Below are positions 43,584 to 52,731 of a DNA stretch of 64,000 bases, piece by piece; within the stretch, counting starts at the first letter, position 1; every line of letters starts with the position of its first letter. A program made the translations under genes and the position numbers. The notes beneath the pieces were generated by a model. It ran no database searches and was not told where the DNA came from. It saw only the letters and a program-made list of their open reading frames with translations. Origin of the DNA: Streptomyces bottropensis ATCC 25435 (lineage in GTDB: Bacteria; Actinomycetota; Actinomycetes; Streptomycetales; Streptomycetaceae); the NCBI RefSeq assembly GCF_000383595.1, contig NZ_KB911581.1, positions 3,974,265 to 4,038,264 on the forward strand, given 5' to 3'.

Positions 43584-46500
43584 TCAGCGGGTCTCCCCGG
43601 CGAGCCGCCACCGCAGATGGGCGGCGATCTCGTCGACGTTCGGCGGGTCCAGCAGCGAGAGATGGTGACCCGTGACCCGGACGACGGTCAGGCGCGGGCA
43701 CACCTCGTCCCACCCGAGCGCCTCGTCGTCCCGCTCGTACGCGGGGTCGCGCACGGTGTGCGGGGCGGGCTCGGTGGCCCGGTACAGCACGACCTGCCCG
43801 TCGTACCGGCCGGGCCGGTGCGCCTCGCCGATCCGCAGGTCCAGATAGGAGTCCCGCTGGTGGTCGAGGGCGGCCCGCGGCACGTCGGCCGCCGCCCGCA
43901 GCGCCCCCAGCACGGTCTCGACGCGCTCACGGTCGTCCTCCGTCGCCGCCAGCTCGTCGTACGGCAGGTCCAGTTCGACCCCGTACGCGTCGGCGACGTG
44001 ACGGGCGAAGCCGGTGAAGTGCGCGCGGATCCGCTCGGCCTCGCCGCCCTCGGGACGGGGGAGCGGACGTACGGAGTCGAGGAGTGCGACCAGCCGCACG
44101 TCCCGCCCGGCGGCCGTCAGCTGCCGTGCCGCCTCCTGGGCGACGAAGCCGCCGAACGACCAACCGCCCAGCAGGCAGGGCCCGTCGGGGTGCGCGGCGG
44201 CCACCGCCTCGGCGTAGCGGCTCGCCTTCTCGACGACCGTACGGACCTCGCCGGTCCGCTCCAGCCCGTACACCGGCCGCTCCCCGCCGAGCCGTTCCAC
44301 CAGCGGGCGGTACACGTCGGTGGTGCCGCCCGCCGCGTGGACGAGGAAGAGCGGGGGGTACGGGCCCGAGGTGTGGAGGGGGTGGAGCAGCGGGTGGGAG
44401 CCGGAGCGTCGGCGGGGCAGGCGCCGGGGGAGGGCGTCGGAGGTGTCGTGGGGCTGCGGCGGGGAGTCCTGCGCCGCCGACCCGTCGGCTCGCGCCCGTG
44501 TGGTCTCGCGGAGCGCCGAGGAGGCGTCGGGCAGGGAGGCCTCGTCCAGGGCCTGCGCCGCTCGCGCCGGAGCGTGTCCGCCGCTCGCCTTCGCCGGTGC
44601 CGTCCGTCGGCCGTCTCCCGTGGCCGGCGTCGCCCCGCCCGGCAGCGCCCGCTGGATCCGGGTCGCCATGGCCTCGACCGAGGCGGCGCCCAGCAGGTCG
44701 CGCAGGGGGAGTTCGACGCCGAACTCGCGTTCCAGGGCGGTGCGGATGCGGACGGCCATCAGGGAGTCCAGGCCCAGTTCGGCGAGGGCGGTGGCCGGGG
44801 TGATACGGGCCGGGGGGTGCCCGGTGACGGTGGCGATGTGGTGGCAGAGGCGGGCGGCCACCGAGGCGGGGTCCGCCGTGTGCCACGCTTCCGTTCGGCC
44901 GCCGCCCTGCGGCCCGGCGCCCTCGTCCCCGACCGGGCCGCACTCCGCCGTCGGGTCCGCCCCCGGCCGTACGGGCACCACGCGGGCCTCCGCCGTCACG
45001 TGGACCCTGCCGTACGCACCGCCGCCGTCCGCCCGCGCGGGCGAGGACGGCGGCGCCGCGAGGCCCGCCCTCCCGTCCGTCCACCAGTGCCGCGTGTGCC
45101 GCCAGCGGGGCCCGGGCAGGTCGATGACCCGGCCCGGGGGCGGGGGAAGCCGCAGCCCGGCGGTCTGCAGGGTGCCCACCCGGGTGAGGAACCCGGCGGC
45201 GGTGTCGGCGTCGCGGTGGAGGGTGCCGAGCGCCAGGACTCCGGGGGCGGTGTCCGTGATCGCCCGGGTCAGGACCGGGTGGGGGGAGACTTCGACGAAC
45301 GCGGTGTGACCGTCGGCGGCGGCAGCGGCGACCGCCCGGTCCAGGCGCACGGGTCTGCGCAGATTGGCGGCCCAGTGCGCCGCGTCGAACACGCAGTCGC
45401 CGCGCGGGTCGTCGAGCACGGTGGAGTAGACGGGGACGCGCGGGCGCCCGCCCCGGATGTCCGTCAGCTCCGCCGTCAACTCCGCCAGCAGCGGCTCCAC
45501 CTGCGGCGAATGACCCGCCCCGGCCACCCGCATCGCCCGCGCGGCCCGCCCCTGCCCCTCCAGCCGGCGCACCAGCCGGGCCACCGGCTCCTCCTCCCCG
45601 GTGACCACCTTCTGGCCGGGCGAGGAGTGCACGGCGACATGGACACCCGGGAAGTCCCGTGCCAGGAAGTCGAGTTCGTCGTCGGCGAGGTCCACCACCG
45701 CCATGGCCCCGCCCCGCAGCCCACCGAGGAGCCGGGCCCGTACGGCGACGACACGGGCCGCGTCCGCCACCTCCAGCGCGCCCGCGCACACCGCGGCGGC
45801 CACCTCGCCCAGGGAGTGCCCGATGACGGCGACGGGTTCGACCCCGTGCGCCCGCCACAGCTCCGCCAGCGCCAACTGCACCCCGAAGAGGACGGGTTGG
45901 GCCACCGCCAGCCGGTCCAGGCCGTCGCCGGTGGCCAGGTGGTCGTAGAGGGAGAGCCCGCACTCGGGGGCCAGGTGCGCGTCGAGCTTCTCCACGGCCG
46001 CGGCGAAGGCCGGTTCCTCGGCGAGCAGTCGGCGCCCCATCCCGGGCCACTGGCTGCCGTACCCGGAGAACACCCACACCGGGCCGGGTCCGACGAGGTC
46101 CCCGTCGCCCACCACCACCCGCTCGTGCGCCCGGCCCCCGGCCAACGCACCCAGACCCTCCGCCAGTTCGGCCGGGCCGCCGGCCACGATCGCGGCCCGC
46201 ACCCGCCCCCGGCCCGCCCGTCCGGCGAGCGTGCGCGCCATGTCGGCCGGACGGGCGGCGCTGCCCTCGGGCGTGCCGAGCCAGTCCGCCAGCCGGGCGG
46301 CGGTGTCGCGGACGCGCGCGACGTCGATGTCGGAGAGCACGTGCAGCCGGGCGGCGGGCTCGTCGTCCGGGGACGGGAGGACGGCGCCGGGCGACCACTC
46401 CTCCAGCACCGCGTGGGCGTTGGTGCCGCCGAACCCGAACCCGGAGACCCCGGCCGTGGCGGTGCCCCCGTACCGGGGCCACGGCTCGGCCTCCGTCACC

Positions 46501-47987
46501 ACCCGCAGCCGTACGTCGTCCTCCAGGGCGCTGCCCCCGTCGCAGTGCAGCGAGGGCGGAATCAGGTCGTGGTGGAGCGCGAGCACCGTCTTCACCAGAC
46601 CGGCGATGCCCGCCGCGGACTCCAGGTGCCCCAGGTTGCCCTTGACCGAGCCGAGGAGCAGGGGCTGGTCGGGGTCGCGGCCGGGGCCGAGGACGGCACC
46701 GAGGGCGCCCGCCTCGATCGGGTCGCCGAGCGGGGTGCCGGTGCCGTGCGCCTCGATGTGGTCGATGTGCGCGGGGGACAGGCCGGCCCGCGCGTAGGCG
46801 GTGCTCAACAGGGCCCGCTGGGCGGCCGGGTTGGGGGCCAGAAGACCGCCCGAGCGGCCGTCGGAGTTGACGGCGGTGGCACGGACGACGGCGAGGATCC
46901 GGTCGCCGTCCCGTTCGGCGTCGGACAGCCGCTTCAACAGCACGGCCGCGCACCCCTCGCCCCGGCCGATGCCGTCGGCGACCGCCGAGAACGGCTTGCA
47001 CCGTCCGTCGGGCGCGAGGGCGCCCGCCCGCCGGAACGCGACCGTGACGGTCGGGGAGAGCAGCAGATTGACCCCGGCGGCGATCGCGAGATCGCTCTCG
47101 CCCGTGCGCAGGCTGACGCACGCGTGGTGCACGGCCACCAGCGACGACGAACACGCGGTGTCGACGGCCATGCTCGGCCCGCGCGTGTCCAGGACGTACG
47201 CCAGCCGGCCCGCCGTCACGCTCAGTGCCCCGCCGGCCGGCGCCCAGGGGTCGACGGCGGCCGGGTCGGCGCCGGTGAGCTGTCCGTACTCGGACGCGGA
47301 GACCCCGACGAAGACACCGGTGGCGCTGCCCGCGAGGGACGCGGCCGGGACGGCGGCATGGTCGAGGGTCTCGTGGACGACCTCCAGAAGGATCCGCTGC
47401 TGCGGGTCCATCACCGCCGCCTCGCGCGGGGTGATGCGGAAGAAGTCGGCGTCGAACCCGGCGATGTCGTCCAGATAGCCGCCGTACGGGAGCGCGTCGG
47501 TCGGCGGGTACGGCGTGAAGTCACGCCAGCGGTCCTCCGGAACCCGCCGGATCGCGTCGACGCCGTCGAGCAGCGACCGCCAGTACTCCGCCGGTCCGCG
47601 CACGCCCCCGGGCAGCCGGCAGCCGACCCCGACGACCGCCACCGGCTCACCGGGCGCCGGGTGCGCCCCCGGCGGCGGGGCCGCCACGGGCGCGCTCTCC
47701 GCCGCCGTGGCGCACAGCCGCGCCACCAGCGCGTCCCCGGTGGTCGCCTCCCACAGCAGCGTCACCGGCAGCTCCAGACCCGTCGCCCGGGACAGCTCGC
47801 CGGCCAGCACGACCGCGTCCCGCGAGGACATCCCGAGATCCGCGAGGGGCAGATCCATCGGCACGTCCTCGGCGGCCGTACCGCTCCAGAGGGCCACCCG
47901 CTCGGCGATCAGCCGCCGCAGCGCGCCCCGCGCACCGACCGGAACCCGCCCGCGCGGGCCGCCCTCGTCGTCCCTGACGACCCTCAC
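43584..47987 (-). CDS. Pks13-like condensing polyketide synthase (ACP-KS-AT-ACP-TE)
   Basis: 1467 residues from GTG 47987. Domains in order: N-terminal carrier domain (LADLGMSSRDAVVLAGEL, phosphopantetheine Ser54 or Ser55), ketosynthase about 113-530 (Cys279 in DTACSSS, His414, His454), acyltransferase about 635-930 (Ser725 in GHSLGE; later AGHSPQVEPLLAELTAEL), second carrier (LGLDSLMAV, Ser1075), thioesterase about 1210-1467 (Ser1277 in GGWSFGG, Asp1304 27 residues on). No ketoreductase or dehydratase. Order and wording match mycobacterial Pks13, which condenses a meromycolyl-AMP with a carboxyacyl-CoA. It overlaps the ligase gene by 4 nt. Product here would be a long-chain alpha-alkyl beta-keto acyl ester; this is inference. 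Confidence 0.88.
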   Translation of the reverse strand: MRVVRDDEGGPRGRVPVGARGALRRLIAERVALWSGTAAEDVPMDLPLADLGMSSRDAVVLAGELSRATGLELPVTLLWEATTGDALVARLCATAAESAPVAAPPPGAHPAPGEPVAVVGVGCRLPGGVRGPAEYWRSLLDGVDAIRRVPEDRWRDFTPYPPTDALPYGGYLDDIAGFDADFFRITPREAAVMDPQQRILLEVVHETLDHAAVPAASLAGSATGVFVGVSASEYGQLTGADPAAVDPWAPAGGALSVTAGRLAYVLDTRGPSMAVDTACSSSLVAVHHACVSLRTGESDLAIAAGVNLLLSPTVTVAFRRAGALAPDGRCKPFSAVADGIGRGEGCAAVLLKRLSDAERDGDRILAVVRATAVNSDGRSGGLLAPNPAAQRALLSTAYARAGLSPAHIDHIEAHGTGTPLGDPIEAGALGAVLGPGRDPDQPLLLGSVKGNLGHLESAAGIAGLVKTVLALHHDLIPPSLHCDGGSALEDDVRLRVVTEAEPWPRYGGTATAGVSGFGFGGTNAHAVLEEWSPGAVLPSPDDEPAARLHVLSDIDVARVRDTAARLADWLGTPEGSAARPADMARTLAGRAGRGRVRAAIVAGGPAELAEGLGALAGGRAHERVVVGDGDLVGPGPVWVFSGYGSQWPGMGRRLLAEEPAFAAAVEKLDAHLAPECGLSLYDHLATGDGLDRLAVAQPVLFGVQLALAELWRAHGVEPVAVIGHSLGEVAAAVCAGALEVADAARVVAVRARLLGGLRGGAMAVVDLADDELDFLARDFPGVHVAVHSSPGQKVVTGEEEPVARLVRRLEGQGRAARAMRVAGAGHSPQVEPLLAELTAELTDIRGGRPRVPVYSTVLDDPRGDCVFDAAHWAANLRRPVRLDRAVAAAAADGHTAFVEVSPHPVLTRAITDTAPGVLALGTLHRDADTAAGFLTRVGTLQTAGLRLPPPPGRVIDLPGPRWRHTRHWWTDGRAGLAAPPSSPARADGGGAYGRVHVTAEARVVPVRPGADPTAECGPVGDEGAGPQGGGRTEAWHTADPASVAARLCHHIATVTGHPPARITPATALAELGLDSLMAVRIRTALEREFGVELPLRDLLGAASVEAMATRIQRALPGGATPATGDGRRTAPAKASGGHAPARAAQALDEASLPDASSALRETTRARADGSAAQDSPPQPHDTSDALPRRLPRRRSGSHPLLHPLHTSGPYPPLFLVHAAGGTTDVYRPLVERLGGERPVYGLERTGEVRTVVEKASRYAEAVAAAHPDGPCLLGGWSFGGFVAQEAARQLTAAGRDVRLVALLDSVRPLPRPEGGEAERIRAHFTGFARHVADAYGVELDLPYDELAATEDDRERVETVLGALRAAADVPRAALDHQRDSYLDLRIGEAHRPGRYDGQVVLYRATEPAPHTVRDPAYERDDEALGWDEVCPRLTVVRVTGHHLSLLDPPNVDEIAAHLRWRLAGETR

Positions 47988-49732
47988 CGCGCGCCCCCCG
48001 CCGCATAGGCACCCGCCAGATAACGTTCACGGGTCAGCGCCCGCGAGACCTTCCCGCTGGACGTCCGCGGCACCGTGCCCGGCGGGACGAGGACGACGTC
48101 GGACAGCCGCAGCCCGTGGCGGGCGGACACGGCGGCCCGCACCGTCCGCACCAGGTCCGGTACGTCGATGTCGGCGAGCGGCACACCGCGCGCGTGCTCC
48201 GCGACCACGACCACCCGCTCCCCGGAGCCGCCCGGCACACCGAACGCGGCGAGCCGGTCCCGCCGTACGGCCGGATGCGTCTCCTGGGCCGTGGCCTCCA
48301 CGTCCTGCGGGTAGTGGTTGCGCCCGTCGACGACGATGAGGTCCTTCAGCCTCCCGGTGACGAGCAACTGCCCGTCCAGAACCGTCCCCAGGTCACCCGT
48401 CCGCAGCCACCCGCCCGGCGCCGCCGTGCCCTCGGCCGGTACGGCGCCGAAGACCAGCCGCGTCTGCCGGTCCTGGTTGCGGTACCCCCGCCCCACGTTG
48501 GGCCCCTGCACCCAGATCTCGCCGACCTCGCCCTCCGCGAGCGCGGCCCGCGACTTCGGGTCCGTGATCCGCACCCGCTGGCCCGCCGGAGCGCCGCAGC
48601 CGGCCAGCAACACGGCCCTCGGGTCCTCGGGCCGCGCGGGCAGCGCCTTCCCGGTGGCCAGGGAGTCACGGTCGAGCGCGAACGCGCGCAGCGGCTGCCC
48701 GGGGCGCGCGGCGCTGACGAAGACGGTCGCCTCGGCCAGACCGTACGACGGACAGTGCGTCCCCTCGGCGAGGCCCCGTGTGGCGAACGCGGCGTGGAAT
48801 CGGTCGGCGGTCCCGGGGCGCACCGGCTCGCTGCCGTTGATCAGCGCGAAGACCCCGTCCAGCCGCAGCCCGGCCTTCTGCGGCTCGGTGACGGCCGAGG
48901 CGCAGTAGTCGTAGGCGAAGTTGGGCGCCGCGCTCAGCGCGCGCGGGTGCGCGGCCAGCAGCCGCAGCCAGCGCACGGGCTCGTGCAGGAAGGCCACGGG
49001 ATCCATGAGCACCGACAGCAGCCCCCGCACCACCGGCGCCGCGACACTCAGCACCAGCCCCATGTCGTGGTAGAGCGGCAGCCAGCCCACGAAGGTCACC
49101 GGATGCGCGTCGGCACCGTAGGCGGCCAGCGCCTGCCGGGCGTTGGCGACGACGTTGCCGTGGGTGATCTCCACGCCCGCCGGGGTGCGGGTCGAACCCG
49201 AGGTGTACTGGAGGTAGGCGAGGGCGTCGGCGTCGGGCTCGGCCGTACGCGGGTCGTCGGCGGCGGCGTCGGGCACGTGGTCCACGGCGACGACCTTCAC
49301 GTCCCGGCCCGCGCACGCCTCGCGCACCTCGGCGAGGGCGTGGCCCGTCGTGACGACGACCGCCGGGGAGGCGTCCGTCAGGACCGCCGACAGCCGGTCG
49401 CCCTGCCCGGGCAGACCGGGCGGATACAGCGGTACGGCGACCAGACCGGCGGCGAGCGCCCCGAGGAAGGCGGTGACGTACTCCGTCCCCTGCGGGCACA
49501 GCACCGCGACCCGCGCGCCGGGCTCGGCCTCCGCCGCGAGCCGGGCGGCCACGGCCCGCATCCGCAGGTCCAGCCTGTGCCAGGTCAGGGTGCGGTGGAC
49601 GCCCCGCGAGTGCGGCGCCGGATGGTCGACGAAGGTGAACGCCCGGCGGTCGGGGGTGGTCTCGGCCCAGTGCCGCACATACTCCGGCAGACTGCGGAAC
49701 ACGGGCGCGAGCGGGGGGCGGCGGCTGTCCAT
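47984..49732 (-). CDS. FadD32-like long-chain fatty-acyl-AMP ligase
   Basis: 582 residues from ATG 49732 (GAGGAG upstream). The adenylation domain contains YLQYTSGSTRTPAGVEITHG, GWLPLYHDMGLVLSVAAPVV, SYGLAEATVFVSAARP and GWLRTGDLG, and ends PRTSSGKVSRALTRERYLAG with the Lys of the adenylation loop. The TSGSTRxPAGV phrase is characteristic of the acyl-AMP ligase branch, including FadD32, rather than acyl-CoA ligases. It would activate a fatty acid and load it on the N-terminal carrier of the adjacent PKS. Its stop overlaps the PKS start (GTGA), and it is 134 bp downstream of the carboxylase gene. Confidence 0.9.
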   Translation of the reverse strand: MDSRRPPLAPVFRSLPEYVRHWAETTPDRRAFTFVDHPAPHSRGVHRTLTWHRLDLRMRAVAARLAAEAEPGARVAVLCPQGTEYVTAFLGALAAGLVAVPLYPPGLPGQGDRLSAVLTDASPAVVVTTGHALAEVREACAGRDVKVVAVDHVPDAAADDPRTAEPDADALAYLQYTSGSTRTPAGVEITHGNVVANARQALAAYGADAHPVTFVGWLPLYHDMGLVLSVAAPVVRGLLSVLMDPVAFLHEPVRWLRLLAAHPRALSAAPNFAYDYCASAVTEPQKAGLRLDGVFALINGSEPVRPGTADRFHAAFATRGLAEGTHCPSYGLAEATVFVSAARPGQPLRAFALDRDSLATGKALPARPEDPRAVLLAGCGAPAGQRVRITDPKSRAALAEGEVGEIWVQGPNVGRGYRNQDRQTRLVFGAVPAEGTAAPGGWLRTGDLGTVLDGQLLVTGRLKDLIVVDGRNHYPQDVEATAQETHPAVRRDRLAAFGVPGGSGERVVVVAEHARGVPLADIDVPDLVRTVRAAVSARHGLRLSDVVLVPPGTVPRTSSGKVSRALTRERYLAGAYAAGGAR

Positions 49733-49866
49733 CGGGCATGGCTCCTCACGTCGCGGGGACGGCTTGCGGTGATTGGCGGGGGACGGCTCGGGGCGGGGGC
49801 TCGGGGCGCCTCGCGGGCAGCGGCGACAGGGCTCGGAGGGCTCGGCGCGCACGGAGCAGGGATGCT

Positions 49867-51477
49867 CTAGAGCGGGATGTTGCCGTGCCGGCGCTCCGGC
49901 ATGGGGGCGCGCTTGCCCCGCAGGGCGCGCAGGGCGCGGCAGATGTGGGCGCGGGTGTCGCGCGGGGCGATGACCGCGTCGACGTAACCGCGCTCGGCGG
50001 CGAGGTAGGGCGTCCCGTAGGTCTCCTCGTACGCGGTGACGAGGCGGGCGCGCAGGGCCTCGGGGTCGGCCGCGGCGGCGAGTTCGCGGCGGTGCAGGAC
50101 CCCCACCGCGCCCTCGGCGCCCATGACGGCGATCCGGGCGGTGGGCCAGGCCAGGTTGATGTCGGCGCCCAGGTGCTTGGAGCCCATCACCGCGTAGCCG
50201 CCGCCGTACGCCTTGCGCACCACCACCGTGATCTTGGGGACGGTCGCCTCGGCGTACGCGTACAGGAGCTTCGCGCCGCGCCGGATGATGCCGGCCTGTT
50301 CCTGGCGGACGCCGGAGAGATAGCCGGGGACGTCGGCGAAGGTGAGCAGCGGGATGCCGAACGCGTCGCAGAACCGTACGAACCGCGCGGCCTTCTCCGA
50401 GGCGTCGATGTCGAGGACACCCGCCGCGTGGAGGGGCTGGTTGGCGACGACACCGACCGCGGCGCCCTCGACGAGGGCCAGGGCGCAGATGATGTTGGGC
50501 GCGAACAGCTCCTGGATCTCCAGGAGTTCGCCGTCGTCCACGACCGCGCGCAGGACGTCCCGCATGTCGTAGGCCTGCGCGAGCCGGTCCGGCACCACCG
50601 CGTCCAGCCCGAGACCGGCGGGTGCGGCCCCCGGCGTGTACTGCGGGGGAGGCTCCGCGTTGTTGGCGGGCAGGTACGACAGCAGGTCGCGCACGGTGTC
50701 GAGGGCGTCCACCTCGTCGGCGGCCAGGAAGTGGGCGTTGCCGTTGACGGCGTTGCTGGTGCGGGCGCCGCCCAGTTCCTCGGCGCTGGTGCGTTCGCCG
50801 GTGACCGTCTCGATGACGTCGGGCCCGGTGACGAACATGTGCGAGGCGCCGTCCACCATCACGGTGAAGTCGGTGATGGCCGGCGAGTACGCGGCCCCGC
50901 CGGCGCAGGGGCCGAGGACGACCGAGATCTGCGGGACCACCCCGGACGCCCGCACGTTGCGGCGCACCAGCTCGGCGTAGAGGGCGAGCGAGGTGACACC
51001 CTCCTGGATACGGGCGCCGCCGCCGTCGTTGAGCCCGATGACGGGACAGCCCGTCTTCAGGGCGAGGTCCATCAGCGCGATGGTCTTCTCGCCGAAGGCC
51101 TCGCCCATGCTGCCGCCGAACACCGTGGGGTCCTGGGCGAAGACGCAGACGGGCCTGCCGTCGATCGTGCCGTGCCCGGTGACCACCCCGTCGCCGTACG
51201 GCCGTTTGTCCGCGCCCCCGGTGGGGCGGGCCCGCACGAACTGGCCCGTCTCGGTGAACGAGTCGGTGTCCAGCAGCAGATCGATGCGTTCCCGGGCGCC
51301 GTACTCCCCGCGTCTTCTCGGCCCGGCCGGTGCGACCGCCCGGATCCGGCGGCCCTCCAGGTCGGCGATGCGGTCGGCGGTCCGGTCGACCGTGCGGTCG
51401 GCGATCGTGTCGGGCACCTGCCCGGCCGCCCGCTGCGCCGACTGCCTCGCCCGGGATGTCGTCACCTCTAGCGTCAC
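49867..51477 (-). CDS. Acyl-CoA carboxylase beta subunit (AccD/PccB family)
   Basis: 536 residues from GTG 51477 with CGGAGG 5 nt upstream; upstream in-frame GTG 51483 lacks space for a binding site. The carboxyltransferase halves are clear: QDPTVFGGSMGEAFGEKTIA, VIGLNDGGGARIQEGVTSLA, GPCAGGAAYSPAITDFTVMV, then ADVPGYLSGVRQEQAGIIRR and VVVRKAYGGGYAVMGSKHLG. It carboxylates an acyl-CoA using a biotin-carrying alpha subunit encoded elsewhere. First gene of the run leading to the ligase and PKS, it occupies the place that AccD4 has in mycobacteria, supplying the carboxyacyl-CoA extender. Chain-length preference cannot be read from sequence. Confidence 0.92.
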   Translation of the reverse strand: MTLEVTTSRARQSAQRAAGQVPDTIADRTVDRTADRIADLEGRRIRAVAPAGPRRRGEYGARERIDLLLDTDSFTETGQFVRARPTGGADKRPYGDGVVTGHGTIDGRPVCVFAQDPTVFGGSMGEAFGEKTIALMDLALKTGCPVIGLNDGGGARIQEGVTSLALYAELVRRNVRASGVVPQISVVLGPCAGGAAYSPAITDFTVMVDGASHMFVTGPDVIETVTGERTSAEELGGARTSNAVNGNAHFLAADEVDALDTVRDLLSYLPANNAEPPPQYTPGAAPAGLGLDAVVPDRLAQAYDMRDVLRAVVDDGELLEIQELFAPNIICALALVEGAAVGVVANQPLHAAGVLDIDASEKAARFVRFCDAFGIPLLTFADVPGYLSGVRQEQAGIIRRGAKLLYAYAEATVPKITVVVRKAYGGGYAVMGSKHLGADINLAWPTARIAVMGAEGAVGVLHRRELAAAADPEALRARLVTAYEETYGTPYLAAERGYVDAVIAPRDTRAHICRALRALRGKRAPMPERRHGNIPL

Positions 51478-52180
51478 AGCCACCTCCGAAGTGGCTTTCG
51501 AATATGGCAGCGAAGGAAGGGCGCTCCGCCTCAATCACCCGTCTGTGTGCGGGAGATGAGTCCCAAGGGGCCGGTGTTCGTCCGTGGGTGACAAGGGCCC
51601 GCGTTCTGCTGGGCGCGGAAGGCCACTTCGACTACGGAGGGAGGGTCGCCCTCGGCGGGAGGGCCACTCGCCGGCCCCGCCGCTGCGCGAGGAACTCCCG
51701 GGCGCGGTGCAGGCGGATGCGCAGGCGGCGCCGGGTCCATCCGCTGTCCGGCCGGACGTCGAGCGGTCCGGGCAGGGAGGTCTCGCCCCGGCGGCCGGCC
51801 GACAGGCGGGAGGCGTCCAGACCGTCCCGGCGGGTGATGAGCGGGTGATGGGGATGCCGCGTTCGTGGCGGGTGAGGGCGTCCGGCCCGGCGAGATGCCG
51901 CATGCCTCCCTCCTCGACGGTGACCGGTTCCGGCAGCGCCGCGGCGAGGTCCGTCACATGGACCGGACAACCCACGACATCGGTGAACACCACGCCGTCG
52001 TGGGTGCCGGCCGCGAGATCTCCTCGCGGCCCCGCATGCGTCGCATCGACGTCCCGTGAGTCAGCGCGCCGAGGAGATGTGGTCCAGGACACGTCCGTTC
52101 CGTGGCCTGCGCCATTTCCGGTCGTTCGGCGCGCGACTACGTTGTGCCACGCGTTCCCCTGAACCCACGGATGGCCCAGA
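51478..52180. other. 703-bp region without an intact gene
   Basis: Between the carboxylase gene and a plus-strand hypothetical gene. Next to the carboxylase start an AT-rich patch (CATATTCGAAA on the minus strand near 51495-51505) may be part of its promoter, but no good -35 box was found. The middle holds the decayed RmlD-like gene. The rest shows nothing recognisable. Confidence 0.55.
51675..52012 (-). pseudogene. Remnant of an SDR-family sugar-nucleotide-binding oxidoreductase (RmlD-like)
   Basis: The C-terminal third of such a protein is split over two minus-strand frames. The upstream part reads GVVFTDVVGCPVHVTDLAAA and MRHLAGPDALTRHERGIPIT, the downstream part LITRRDGLDASRLSAGRR, LPGPLDVRPDS and RAREFLAQRR, phrases that occur in that order at the end of intact Streptomyces homologues as I remember them. 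The frame changes near 51850. The N-terminal Rossmann half is absent, so this is a truncated, frameshifted relic. Confidence 0.7.
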
Positions 52181-52702
52181 GTGCTCGCAGACCTCTCACC
52201 GCTCATCGCGGCGACCACCCAATGGCTGACGCGCGCCTATCCGGCGGGCGGCGGAGCCCTCGACGGCGCGCTCTGCGAGGCGCAGGCCAGGCAGGCCGTC
52301 ACCGTGGCCGCCCGGCTGCGCTATCCGACACCGATGGACGCCGCGCTCGTCGGTGTGGCCGGTCCGGGCGGCACGGCGCGGCTCGACTGGATCACCGGCT
52401 TCGACGAGGACCTGACACCCGAGGAGTACGCCTGGCGGACGTGGGTGGACGAGGTCGTGGCCAGCTGGGCGGCCTGCCTGCTCGCCGACCCCGAGCTGGC
52501 CCGTGCCGCCGTGGCCGCGCTTGCCGCCACCCTCCACTCGGCCGGTTCGCCCGCCGTCTACCGACGCCTCCTCAGCCCTGACGTGCTCGACCGGCGGGCC
52601 GCCGCGCTCCTGCGCCACCCCGACCTGCTCGCCCCCGTCGCGACGCTGCACCACGCCGGCCTGCTCCACACGCTGCGGCCGGGGCAGGCCCTGACGGCCT
52701 GA
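52181..52702 (+). CDS. Hypothetical protein
   Basis: 173 residues from a GTG start at 52181, with no clear ribosome binding site. The composition has normal third-position GC bias for a real gene. The protein is mostly helical, for example DEVVASWAACLLADPELARA and DLLAPVATLHHAGLLHTLRP, with an aromatic GFDEDLTPEEYAWRTWVDE segment. No domain is recognised and no signal peptide or membrane segment is present. It ends 29 bp from the convergent CE2-type esterase gene. Confidence 0.6.
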   Translation: MLADLSPLIAATTQWLTRAYPAGGGALDGALCEAQARQAVTVAARLRYPTPMDAALVGVAGPGGTARLDWITGFDEDLTPEEYAWRTWVDEVVASWAACLLADPELARAAVAALAATLHSAGSPAVYRRLLSPDVLDRRAAALLRHPDLLAPVATLHHAGLLHTLRPGQALTA

Positions 52703-52731
52703 GCCCGCACGGGACAGCGTCGCCGGCCTCG

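Noticed and set aside
43359..48008. A 1549-codon open frame antisense to the PKS
   Set aside because: Its length comes only from the absence of stops in GC-rich DNA opposite a real PKS; composition is dominated by Arg, Gly and Val.
49733..51538. N-terminal extension of the acyl-AMP ligase over the carboxylase gene
   Set aside because: The upstream part is Arg-rich and out of frame with the intact carboxylase; the ligase has a good ribosome site and ATG at 49732.
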